From: Pagrus major
Taxonomy: Eukaryota; Chordata; Actinopteri; Spariformes; Sparidae
Reading direction: 5' to 3'
Assembly: GCF_040436345.1 (NCBI RefSeq)
Contig: NC_133230.1
Span: forward strand, 27,057,051 to 27,121,050
DNA: 64,000 nt
Under the pieces are notes generated by a model. It saw nothing but the letters and a program-made list of their open reading frames with translations, had not been told where the DNA came from and searched no databases. Positions 54,301 through 64,000 of the stretch are shown piece after piece (the first letter of the stretch is position 1; every line of letters begins with the position of its first letter). The translations under genes and the position numbers were made by a program.

Positions 54301-54487
54301 TGCTGCGTCAGTGCGCAGCGCGTCAGTGCGCAGTGCGCAATGCGTCACGCGGTGCAGGAATGCTGCGCAGCACTGACTGTCCTCAACACTTCCTCACGAG
54401 CCGGAAACAAAACAAGTGTGTCATGTGATTCCTGCTGTTAGCTCCTGGCTGTTATGTTGCTGCTCGATGTTAACTGATTCAGAGAAG
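54301..54487 (+). promoter_or_regulatory. lamtor3: CpG-rich promoter and untranslated first exon of lamtor3
   Basis: This short block is far richer in CpG than its surroundings. The 14-base motif GCGTCAGTGCGCAG occurs twice in direct repeat (54305-54318 and 54320-54333), followed by TGCGCAATGCG. The alternating TGCGCA half-sites resemble NRF-1 sites of housekeeping promoters, although the spacing is not the perfect consensus. A good donor (AGAAG|gtatgt) at 54487/54488 and an acceptor (ctctccacag) ending at 54750 imply a non-coding exon spliced to the exon that carries the start codon. The transcription start itself cannot be read from sequence and is inferred to lie around 54350-54420. Confidence 0.6.
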
Positions 54488-54791
54488 GTATGTGAGCCAT
54501 TGACCTGTTGTTGTATTTGTGTTCTCGTTTATCTCGCACTTTATCGTTTCAGATTAATTAAGCATGCTGAGGTAAAGTTGGCATTTCACAGACTACAGGA
54601 AGTAACAGCTGGCTAAATACCGTCAGTTATCTAGCTCACTAGCTTCTATGTTAGCACGCTTTAATTCACTGTAAAGGGCCCACATTTGTTGGTTAACAGC
54701 CGGTGAAGTTTCTCTTTTTTCGCTTAATGGAGCCTGTTTTCTCTCCACAGTAGCTCAGCGGTCTGGAGAACAACGTAGAAGACTGGCCACC

Positions 54792-56759
54792 ATGGCTGAT
54801 GTGAGTGTGGCCTGTCTGTCTGTCTGTCTGTCTGTCTGTGTCTCTTCTTCTGGTCAGCCCTGCCCTTTTTTAGCACGGAGAAAGAAACACATGTGTATTT
54901 TTAAAAAAAATAAATAAAAAGTCTCATATATGTGGTGTATACAGTTTTTTAGCAACACACAGCTTGAGGGAAAAACTCTATAAGAAACTTGTCTTGTTTG
55001 CAGGATTTGAAGAGATACCTGTACAAACAGCTGCAGAGGTGTGTATAAATGATGTGACATGGCTGCGTTGTGTTCATAATGTGTGGTGTTGAGTCATTTG
55101 TAAAAATAACTACTGTTTGTTCTCCTGCTTCAGTGTTGAAGGTCTTCATGCTATTGTAGTGACAGACAGGGACGGTGTCCCGGTTATCAAAGGTAAGGCA
55201 CTATCTCTGAATCAATCTATCCTCATTGGTATATTGGGCAACATACTGTATATCTACAACCCCACACCAAAGGGGAACCACACTGATCCATGGCATTGTG
55301 GTGATGTTGGGTCACTGTCTGGAGAGTTATTGCCGTCATTGTTTCTGTGTCCCTTTAGTTGCCAATGATAACGCCCCAGTCCACGCGCTGAGACCCGGCT
55401 TCTTGTCCACTTTCGCTCTGGCCACAGATCAGGGCAGCAAGCTGGGCCTCTCCAAGAACAAGAGCATCATCTGCTACTACAATACCTACCAGGTCAGACG
55501 ACAGCTTCCATAATCACGTGTGATAAATTTGTCTGATAAATGATGCAAGTCTTTGCTCTTTCAAGTCAGCTCCAACCACCCAAATTATGTATTATGATGA
55601 TTGAACATTTATTCACAACTGGAAATACTACATAGCCTGTTTATGCAGAAGCTCTACTCAGCTTTTAGATATAGCACTATCTGTTTCATATAGAGCCCCC
55701 CATACCACCCAACACATGAGCTGTGGATGTGATCCCCTTTTCCTGTTTTTGACCAACATGTCTGTTGTGTCTCTGTGCTGAACAGATCGTGCAGTTCAAT
55801 CGGTTACCACTGGTCATCAGTTTCATTGCCAGCAGCAACGCCAACACAGGTAACTAACCATCTCTGTCGATAATCACCGTATGTCGTTCACCTCCGTCTG
55901 CTGTGAGAACAGTAGTTTCTATGTTTTTTCTAAAAGCCACACATACTAAAAATCATGAAGCACAGATACTATAATGAATAAATAGGTATGTGTTCAGATA
56001 GCTGGTTCTATTTTGGATCCAGTTCCAAGTTGGTAAGATACCCGGACTTGTAAAACTTTTTCTGACACTGTGCAAAAGAACTGGTGACGCTTACAACCCG
56101 TGCTAACTGAGCGACACAGTTGTTCAGATATTTGTGGGTGAGGGGGGAACTCACACCAACGGTGAGAATTTAAAGTAAGACGTTGTGGCCTTTAATAACT
56201 TGAAAAGGAGGAGTGCTCGGCCTCAGTCTACTGCTGGTGTTGCACCTTTTTTGGCTACTCAACAGTGAGTTTATGATATTTTTCTCATATTAGTATTGAA
56301 TTACAGTCACTGTCAGTCTGTGTGACCTGCTCAGAAACTCTCCAGATATCAGAGAACAGATTTGTATTAAATTGTAAAACAAAATAAACACAATAATGAT
56401 GTTTTAGCTGCTGACCAGTAGGACTTAATAGTTTAGTACTGTAGAAGAAAGGTTGTGGAGTCAGATGGTTTCATTTTCTGAGGGATAAGAATGCTCACTA
56501 AGTTACATCTGCCTGCTGGAGTCAGCGATCTGTGTAGAGCTGTTATTTTGTGCTGCTGGTGGTGTCACCAGACGTGGCACATTACTCTGTGTTGAACATG
56601 CGTCATTTTTCACATGTGCTTCTCTTGTTTGTTGAGCATCTAGTCCACTGTTAAAGAAAGGATGGTCTGCTTTGTTTGTTCTCAGGTCTCATCATGAGTC
56701 TGGAGAAGGAGTTGGCTCCTCTAATAGAGGAGCTGAGGCAGGTGGTGGAGGTGACATAA
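54792..56759 (+). CDS. lamtor3: Ragulator subunit LAMTOR3 (MP1), six coding exons
   Basis: Roadblock/LC7-fold scaffold protein. It pairs with LAMTOR2 in the Ragulator complex on late endosomes and lysosomes, supporting Rag GTPase/mTORC1 signalling and MEK1-ERK scaffolding. Coding exons are 54792-54800, 55004-55038, 55134-55192, 55359-55492, 55786-55849 and 56686-56759. All introns are GT-AG with matching phases, and the total is 375 bases, that is 124 residues plus stop, the usual family length. The product starts MADDLKRYLYKQLQ, continues through VEGLHAIVVTDRDGVPVIK, HALRPGFLSTFALATDQGSK and IVQFNRLPLVISF, and ends EELRQVVEVT. This is near-identical to vertebrate LAMTOR3 and there is no defect. 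The first coding exon encodes only three residues. The start has a good context (gccaccATGG). It is convergent with dapp1 downstream. Confidence 0.98.
54812..54840. repeat. TGTC tetranucleotide repeat in lamtor3 intron
   Basis: About seven CTGT units starting 11 bases after the donor of the exon that carries the start codon. Length variation here would alter the intron start region. Confidence 0.9.
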
Positions 56760-57078
56760 GCTCTAACAGACAGAACGCTTAGCAGGATCCACAGCAAAAT
56801 CACTCGTCTGGATCACATCCTGCTCATTGAATCTTTGTCTCTAAAGGGTGCATTCATGTCCTGTGGGAAAACCTGTCTGGAGGTTTTCACACTTCCAGAT
56901 CATTTCTTGGAAGTGTTAACACCTCATGACCTGTTTACATCATCATTCAACTTTCCTGTACACGTTTCTTTCTGTTGACTTTGCTTTCTGCCATTTTCTA
57001 TAGACTTTAGGTGCTCCTCATCAGCATTTTCACAGCTAAGACAGAGTTTATATGTCAAATCAAATGTCATGAAGTCTG

Positions 57079-57084
57079 AATAAA
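57079..57084 (+). promoter_or_regulatory. lamtor3: lamtor3 poly(A) signal
   Basis: AATAAA lies 320 bases after the lamtor3 stop codon and is followed by a T-rich stretch, a typical 3' end. It precedes the Tc1-like insertion at 57.34 kb. Confidence 0.6.
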
Positions 57085-57337
57085 TGTTAAGTTTTTGCAC
57101 CTAAAGTGGTTTCCCTTTGATTTGATATTGTTAAAGGCACAGTGCACCCAAAAATTAATATGCAGTCATTATCCTTCATTCTGTTGTTTTTATTTAAAAT
57201 CAATACAATCATTAATGTCCTCAGTAAATTCTCATGCAACACTCACCACACATAGCTGAGGTGTCTTTTGGACATGTGACATACAGTATGTGCATGGACA
57301 GAGGTAACTGCATAACTTCAGTACAGTGACTGACTAC

Positions 57338-57713
57338 AGATCAGCCACAACGTTAAAACCACTGACAGGTGATGTGAGTAACATTGACCTTCTCATTACA
57401 AGGCAATGTTCTGCTGGCAAATATTGGGTCCTGGCATTCATGTGGACGCCACCCATTCAAACACCGTGAGGGCCAAGTACACCCCCTCCTGGTAATGGCA
57501 GGACAATGGATCAATCATCCATGGGACATGTCGGAACAAGTCCGATCCATGGAGGCTCCACCCCCAGACATACAGGATCCACTACAAACATCCTGTTGCC
57601 AGATACCAGAGGACACCTCAGAGGTCTAGTGATGCCTTGATAGGTCAGAACTGTTTTGGTTGCACAAGGGGAGCCCACACAATATAAAGCAGGTGGTTTT
57701 AATGTTGTGGCAC
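57338..57713 (+). mobile_element. non-autonomous Tc1/mariner-type element with terminal inverted repeats
   Basis: The left end (GCCACAACGTTAAAACCAC) and the right end (read in reverse, GCCACAACATTAAAACCAC) match at 18 of 19 bases. Inside, only the last part of a Tc1-like transposase survives: CAATGTTCTGCTGG, GGTCCTGGCATTCATGTGG, and a frame with SEQVRSMEAPP and CCQIPEDTSE, resembling the C-terminus of fish Tc1 transposases. Most of the transposase is deleted just inside the left end. At about 375 bases it could only move with help in trans. It sits between lamtor3 and dapp1. Confidence 0.8.
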
Positions 57714-58161
57714 CTGTTCCTCACCAGCAGTTACCAAAGGGTTTGGGGCTGGGAGCCATAGACTGGGTAGGGAGATCAGAAAGTATCAAGAGGCCGACTG
57801 ACACATTGTTGGTTTGGGTGTTATAGAATACTGCTAGCAATGCCCTTGAATAGTTGTAAAAGCAAATTCATGTTCAACATGCTAGTAACAAACATCCTGT
57901 TAGAAAGAACAGTACAGTAAGTCTGCTAACAGGAGATTTTGAGAAATTAAGCAACTCAATAAATATAACACAAAGCAAAGTGGAGTCACATCCAAGCTGT
58001 TATCCTTCAGTCAGTACAGTCAGGGAAACGTCCTCGTATTAATCATGCTCAAGTTCACTCCTCATTTTGAACGGTGCTGATCCTCATTGTTCATCCAGTG
58101 GATGTGATGTCCTCTATAAGGGTTGGGCTTCTTTCCATCTCCAGTGTCTCCATGACAGCAG

Positions 58162-58846
58162 TCATTGACCTTTTCTGATCTGTGACTGGAAACAAGAGAC
58201 ACAAGAGTCCCTGTCAGCTGCAGCACTGACCATAAAGATCAACAGATCATTGGTTTCATGCCCTGACAACTATCATTTACATTTTCAAATTCTTCTTCAC
58301 AAACTTATACTGTTAAGAACCAAAAAGAACTTGATATAATAAATGATCATCTTACGTTATACAAAGAAGTATCTGGTGCTAAATTAAATCATGACAAAAC
58401 AGTCTGGCTTGGAAAGAGGGACACACGGCCAGTAATTAATTTTCAAGATAAAAATGACACAGTATTAGGTGTACAAATACACAATAACAAGTCCTATGAA
58501 AGAAACTGGGAGGCAAAGGAAATAAAAGAAGAACTAAAACTTATTAGTAAAACAGGTAATTATAAAAGAAATAACAGTGAATTTTATTTGGGGAACTACC
58601 AGAGAAATTACCAAGAGCGTGTTATTATACAAAAACAAAAAGATGGTGGCGTTGGTGTCCCCAACTTAGGTTTAAACTAAAGGTTGTCTCTGTAGAAATA
58701 TTGCAACAGGTAATGTGCAGCAGTGTGGACTGATGAAGCACTGAGCTGGAAAAAGAAAACAGTGAGCAAGAAGCTCTGTAGTAAGTAAAGTAAATCATAG
58801 TGCTGTAATGTATGGTGTCTTGAAATAATAATAATTATTATTATTA

Positions 58847-58901
<55 letters not shown>

Positions 58902-61900
58902 GTCTGCTGTCACCTTCAGATCCCTTCAGTTTAAGTCAACTTCTTTTATGACTTTCAGTTTAATAAATGTCCCACTGAACTCTCCTTAAACCCATGATAT
59001 TAGTTTATACTAGTTTATATTAGCATGAACATTTGGGTTAACTCTTCATAAACCCGGTTTAGTTTAGTTATAATGCAGCTCTCTAAAAATTGAGGGCATT
59101 TTATTGCCATTCTTTTACATCACACAAACCTTTTGTTCATGTTCAGGTCAATAGGATTCAAGTTAGGGTCTTGAGCTACATAATGTACAGAAGTGTTGTT
59201 TAACCAGCAGAGGAGAACTTTACAGTAACAAGGAAGTGGCTTCATATTACACAAGAAAAAATCCTTTGTTGCACTGTTTCCTATCAAATTTCCCTAAACC
59301 TGTCTCGTCATTGTCTCAGCCTTAACTTTCCCAGAATGCTTTTTAGTAATGAAAAGTCTGGACTGTGCTATATGTCTATAGATTATCAATATTGCTTGTG
59401 GGTGTAGTCCCTATGACATGGAGCGAAGAGCGAAGGACCTCGAGTTTGAATTTCTGGTAAAAATATCCCAGCTCTGGCAGCAGTGCAGTCTGAACACACT
59501 CACCAGTTTCCACCTCAGGATCTTGATCCATTCGTCTGCCTCCACACCCGTCTTTGTACAAAGATAAAATGTTCTCTCAGGAAACACCAGGCTGTGGACA
59601 CACAGAGATATGGAGAGTTGTGCATTACAGTACATTATCTACATTATGTGCTTTTGTCATTTGTCGTTTGAATTCTAAGAAGTGACCACACTCTCAAGAT
59701 AAGAGTATCAACTGTCCTTGTTGTCCACAGCATCACACCACAACAACTTTTGGCTCCATGATATTGTTGCCAGATGTGACCCCATAGAAGAGTGAGTCAT
59801 TGAGTCAGATGGCGGTCATATAATTGAATCTCTTATTTTAGAGTGTCCAAACCTATTTCATAGTGAAGTGGTTATGGTTTAGTTAAGCTATGTTTCTCAA
59901 GTTTAAAGGATAGGTTTACTATTTTTTAAGTGTAATTTAAAACCTCAGTCCATATGAAGATTGAAACAGCTTTTGCATGATGTAATCATTCCTTCTGTTC
60001 AGCTAATAAAATACACAATTGTTATTCATTTTGGATGTAAGAACTGAGCAGTCTCTATTTTCCCTATAGTTAGAACCAAATTAAAGAGTTCTTTGCATGA
60101 AATAATTTGAAAGGATGGAACATAAAATAAAGAGTTGCCTAACACTGCATTTGTGTTTTTTAGATGTCTCAATATGAGTATTTCCCTAGTAAGTTTAATG
60201 AAACAACAACACAAAAGCTTTCTCTTTTGCCTTTTTTCCCCTTTCAGTTGTATTTCAGGCATGTAATATTACTCATGAACCTCAGCAGCCATTGCTGTAG
60301 AAAATACAATCAATCAGATCATAAAATCTGCTTCTATTAAAACATAACTGAAAGAAAAATGACCACAATCTGAGAAAAAAACTGAACATTTGTATCCAAA
60401 TCAGCAGTTCCTGTTCAGCACTGGGGAGTCTGAGGTAAAGGCTGATTCTAACCTCTAACAAGTCACTGCTGCTTTCAGCTTGGGTGCACTTCTCTTTCCC
60501 TCCCCCTCTTTCCTTCTCTTATTTAGCTGTTCAAACTTCCTCTTTTTCACACAAAACAAATGTCAGATTTGCTGCCAGGGGGAAGTACAACTGTGGCCTG
60601 ATCTGAATGGACTTGCTTTGCTGTTTCTTCATAGTGTTGATGTCATCTGATACGTAGCTGTCACATATACACTTACATTTTCTGTGTAGTTTCTCACATT
60701 ATGTTGTCATTCTTTATTTTTATGCTTATGCTAAAAAAATTTTTAAGAATTACTTGATTATTGAAATTATTGGAAAACTAATATTTATACTTACTCTATT
60801 ACCAACACAAACCCTTACAAGTGGGAGAAAAAACTCTCATACTTTAGATTATAAACTAGAATGAAACTCAAGCTACAAATGCAAGACTGATAAAGGCTAT
60901 CACTCAATACAAACTTGCTGGTAAACTAGACATTAATGTATACATCATCGACAGTAACTAAATGTTTTTATATACACACAATAATTCATTGGTCATGGAC
61001 GCACGCAAGCTGAGGAAGTTAATGAAACTTAAACTTAACTTTGAACTGAAATGAAAGCTGTTCTCTACAAACTGGCACCAGCTGCAAACAAAAAGGTTTT
61101 GCCAAGTTAGAGGTTAAACCTCACTGTTTATACTTCCTTCCTTCTATTCATGTTCCATCAGCCTTTTGCACATTCCTAAAACAGGTTCATCAGGACATGC
61201 CATCCCTGCTGGCAGTGATCCAAACCAAATCGAAATTCTTGTGTTTTGTCATAATATTTTCACATGCAAGATCTGGTACAGCCTCCCAGTGCTGATGACT
61301 GACCATCACTTACCAGAAACAGTTGACTCTGTCCTGAGAGTAGTCAAACTGGACTGCAGAGCAGGCTCTCAGATCCAGGGTTCGAATGGGCTCCTCACAC
61401 TGCAACAGAGACACTCTGCAGCTTACACACTACGAACTCAAACCCTCTAGGTGAAATCTAATCAAAAATGTTTTAATCTCACACTCTAATCAAAAAAGTG
61501 AAGTGAAAGTGGCACACAAGCCCAGGAGAGACTCACCATTTTGTCTTTGAAGTACTTGAGTTCATATCTGTTCAGTGTGAACCACCTCTGTTTCCAGCTC
61601 TGCAAAAAATGTTTGGATGTGTTACCACCTACAGTAAATATCACCTCAGTGTTAGTTTGAACTACAATCACAAGAGGACAACTGAAAACAGATTCCTGAT
61701 AAAACGGCTCTGTGTTTAGACATGGTGAGGTGTCACTCCTCTACAGTTCCTCTGCTCTTACCTTTACAATTGCTCCTTGTTTCACCAGATAGCCTTCCTT
61801 TGTGCCCAGCTGAAAAGACATGCCTTAAAAATAAATTGTGGTGGACAAATTATCCTAACTCAAGGTCTAATGACCAAGAGCTTTCAGCCGCATCTCATGG

Positions 61901-63623
61901 TTTATCATCAGTGAATGAAGTTGTTCAGTTCAGTCAACACATGACCAAACTATTGAACTCCTATAAAATGATAACAGGTGATAATATATGTAAACGTTAG
62001 CTGTAATTGGGGAGATGGGTGATCCCATGGCTGTTCCTTTAGTTTGCTTGGAGATTCTGTCTTTGTACAAGAAACAAGATGTGTCAAGTCACAACTCTAC
62101 TAGTTTGATGACCAAGGTTCCAAATTTAAGTCATGTGATGACAACTGAGCCAGCAACTCCTTTCTCTGATGAAGATTGATAGATTTGATTGAAAGCTCAG
62201 CTTCAGCTTGTGATGTCCAGTAGCCAAATAGATAAACTGCATATGCACATCCACAGTTCCACTTCTTGCATGTCATACCACTTTCTCTCTATGTTCATTA
62301 TTGATATAAAAGCAATTCAATGTTTTTAAATGACTTGTTTTAAAAATAGAACTCTATAAAATGATCTTAAATCTGTACTTGATGGCTGCATACATGATAC
62401 AATGTTATGTATTTCAAGGTAGAGTTAGTGATTGCTAAGATTATAATACTGTATTAAAAATGAAAATGCAATTGAAGTAGAATTCATTGTAACACAACCC
62501 TAACATCACTCGTAACTCCAGCAGCATCTTGTCTATCACACAGTGGATGTAACAGTCCAGAACAAGTACTTTTCCAACCTGTAACCCCTCTATATAAAGG
62601 GATCAGCCTCAACATTAAAAAAAAAAACGTTCTGCTGGGAAACCTTGAGTCCTGGCAGTCATGTTGATGTTGCTTGACACGCACCAAGACAAAGTACACT
62701 CCCTGATGGCAACAGCACTACCTGATGGCAGTGGCCACCAGCAGAACAATGCACAATGCAAAAATTGCTCAGAAATGGCCCGAATAATGTGATACATCGC
62801 TTAAGGTGTTGACCAATCCAATCAAGCATCCGTGGGACATGCCGGAAAGGTCCAATCCAAAGAGGCCCAACCGTGAAATGGACATGGCTCTGACCCATCA
62901 AGGCATGGACACCGGATTTCAGGGGGTGTCCTGTGATGTCTGGCACCAGGGCGTTAAAGCGAGGTGGGACCTTCATAGATCGTACTTGTTCCGGCATACC
63001 ATGAAAGCTTGATCGGATATGGATCGGGTAATTTGGAGGCCAGGTTCACTCTCGTCACCTCCTGGGTCGTATTTGCCATTTGGTAGGGTGTATTGTCCTG
63101 CTTGGGAGGCCACTGCCATCTGGTAGTGCAGTTGCTATGCTGGAGTGTACATCGTCTGCATCAGTGTTTGGGCAGGTGTCAAGAGTCATCCACATGAATG
63201 CCAGGACCCAAGTGTTCCCATCAGAACATTGCACTGAAATGATCAATGTTAATCACTTCAGCTATTGGTGGTAATTAGTGAACCATTTGTTACTTTTGTT
63301 TTTCAAAGAAAAAAAGAAATAATGTCCAAAAACTATCAATATAATACCCATGTTGTAATAATACAGGATTATCTATTAAGAATGGCCTGCAGATAAGTTG
63401 AATTTGAACCCTCCTGTACATCACAGAGGTATTTGGTTACATTCTGGTATCAGCTGCTCACAGGTGTGTGCAGTACAGTAGGTGTACAGTACCGATGGAG
63501 CACTCGGCACCAGATCGTTTTCCGTGCGGCCCGTCTGTATGGCTGTGTGAACCCGCACAGATTCGTAGATGGACGGCTCCTCCACACGCCAAGGATATGG
63601 ACACTTCAGCACAATGAGGGTTC
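58162..63623 (-). CDS. dapp1: DAPP1 (Bam32) adaptor, 3' part: linker, PH domain and C-terminus; 5' end beyond window
   Basis: B-cell and PI3K-linked adaptor with an SH2 domain and a PH domain that binds PI(3,4)P2/PIP3 at the plasma membrane. Visible exons in transcript order are 63623-63493, 61809-61762, 61599-61537, 61399-61314, 59591-59504 and 58185-58162, all GT-AG and in phase, giving 145 residues plus stop. The first carries the end of the SH2 region (TLIVLKCPYP) and EEPSIYESVRVHTA, which contains the Tyr phosphorylated by Src-family kinases in human DAPP1. The PH domain runs from LGTKEGYLVKQGAIVK, through the basic strand KSWKQRWFTLNRYELKYFKDK, to TFYLCTKTGVEADEWIKILR with the hallmark PH Trp. 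The last exon is only 24 bases (SQIRKGQ then stop), shorter than my memory of the mammalian tail. The SH2 exons must lie past position 64000. The last intron holds a LINE fragment and an ATT microsatellite. Confidence 0.95.
58268..58680 (+). pseudogene. L1/Tx1-type LINE reverse transcriptase fragment in the last dapp1 intron
   Basis: A stop-free frame of about 137 codons without an ATG runs antisense to dapp1. It reads LTLYKEVSGAKLNHDKTVWLG, then VLGVQIHN, NWEAKEIKEELKLISKTG, and ends QKQKDGGVGVPNLGLN before TAA. The GAKLNxxKT, LGV, NW and GGVGxPNL order is that of the region after the catalytic box in L1/Tx1-group LINEs. The stretch between the NW region and GGVG is shorter than in those elements, suggesting an internal deletion. 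It is a fragment, not a gene. Confidence 0.65.
58824..58901. repeat. ATT trinucleotide microsatellite in last dapp1 intron
   Basis: Long ATT repeat with one C interruption. Its minus-strand reading yields a false poly-Ile frame. Confidence 0.97.
62628..62876 (+). mobile_element. Tc1-like element fragment, plus orientation (left half of inverted pair)
   Basis: Starts after a run of A at CGTTCTGCTGGGAAACCTTG and runs through transposase-derived sequence (CAAAAATTGCTCAGAAATGG, then GTGGGACATGCCGG) up to GAGGCCCAACC. The left terminal repeat is missing. It lies in the dapp1 intron between the exons ending at 61809 and starting at 63493. Confidence 0.7.
62877..63285 (-). mobile_element. Tc1-like element fragment, minus orientation (right half of inverted pair)
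   Basis: On the minus strand this reads as a degraded terminal repeat (TGAAGTGATTAACATTGATC), then directly AATGTTCTGATGGGAAC and GGTCCTGGCATTCATGTGGA, then transposase remnants (frame with MPEQVRSMKVPP and LVPDITGHP). It meets the plus-oriented fragment head on near 62876. The internal deletion after the terminal repeat is at the same place as in the 57.3 kb element. Confidence 0.7.
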
Positions 63624-64000
63624 CTGGTTCAGAGGCAGTGAGGAGGTTATAGCCCTGACTTAGAACATACAACATCAACAATGCAACAAACATATGTGGG
63701 ACTATTTTCTTGTCAAATGGAGAATATGGAGTGGAGATTTTCTACCAATGCACGGAAGTGTTGTAAAGTTTCATCTTTATTATGTCATGTGTGAAGTACG
63801 CAACACAGGAAAATATGGTGTAGTAATCCTGTAATAGCACAGTCAACAGCTGGCCACCACGCTACACTGTCAGTTGTTCTTGGTTAACTCAGATGGTTTT
63901 TTCCAAGACTTGTCTAACCCTAACCCTTGTCTTACTTATATAATAACATCCTCTCTATAAAATGAAAAAAAGTAATTAACATTTTTATTTGTGTAGCTTT

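Noticed and set aside
58677-58913. Poly-Ile open frame on the minus strand
   Set aside because: Artefact of the ATT microsatellite.

Overview
The window looks like nuclear DNA of a spiny-rayed (perciform-type) teleost fish. The reasons are compact spliced genes with GT-AG introns, coding exons that match vertebrate families, and typical fish repeats: a Penelope-like retroelement, Tc1-like transposons, tRNA-derived SINEs, LINE 3' ends with short tandem tails, and many CA, ATT and TCTA microsatellites. Nothing suggests a prokaryote, plasmid or virus. Most of the nominal open frames are too short, lack splice context, or lie in repeats, and I do not regard them as genes.

Layout. (1) 1 to about 37.2 kb is gene-poor. 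I recognise no vertebrate exon there, only degraded repeats: SINEs, LINE 3' ends and RT scraps, a Penelope endonuclease relic, a long terminal-inverted-repeat element and microsatellites. (2) 37.3-39.15 kb holds a two-exon short-chain dehydrogenase, rdh14-like, on the plus strand. (3) 39.2-50.0 kb is intergenic. It holds a second copy of the terminal-inverted-repeat element, an L2-tailed SINE and a large, recent-looking but broken Penelope-like element (46.9-48.8 kb). (4) 50.04-52.02 kb holds a complete five-exon Yip1-family gene (yipf7 or yipf5) on the minus strand. (5) 54.4-57.1 kb holds lamtor3 on the plus strand, complete in six coding exons, with a CpG-rich promoter, an untranslated first exon and a poly(A) signal. 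(6) 58.16 kb to the right edge holds dapp1 on the minus strand. The linker, the PH domain and the C-terminus are present; the SH2 exons lie beyond the window.

The yipf and lamtor3 genes are divergent, and lamtor3 and dapp1 are convergent. As I recall, the tail-to-tail lamtor3-dapp1 pair is also found in human, which supports both calls. The genes do not form an operon-like pathway: retinoid or short-chain carbonyl metabolism (rdh14), ER-Golgi trafficking (yipf), lysosomal mTORC1/MAPK scaffolding (lamtor3) and PI3K-linked adaptor signalling (dapp1).

The most interesting points are in the mobile DNA. A Penelope element has an inactivated RT box plus a frameshift and a stop. A non-autonomous Tc1 subfamily is seen three times, twice as a head-to-head inverted pair, with a shared internal deletion. 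A pair of 0.55-0.8 kb elements shares terminal inverted repeats. One SINE joins two families. The rdh14-like gene also lacks the usual N-terminal membrane anchor in its visible exon. I found no convincing wholly new biological system.
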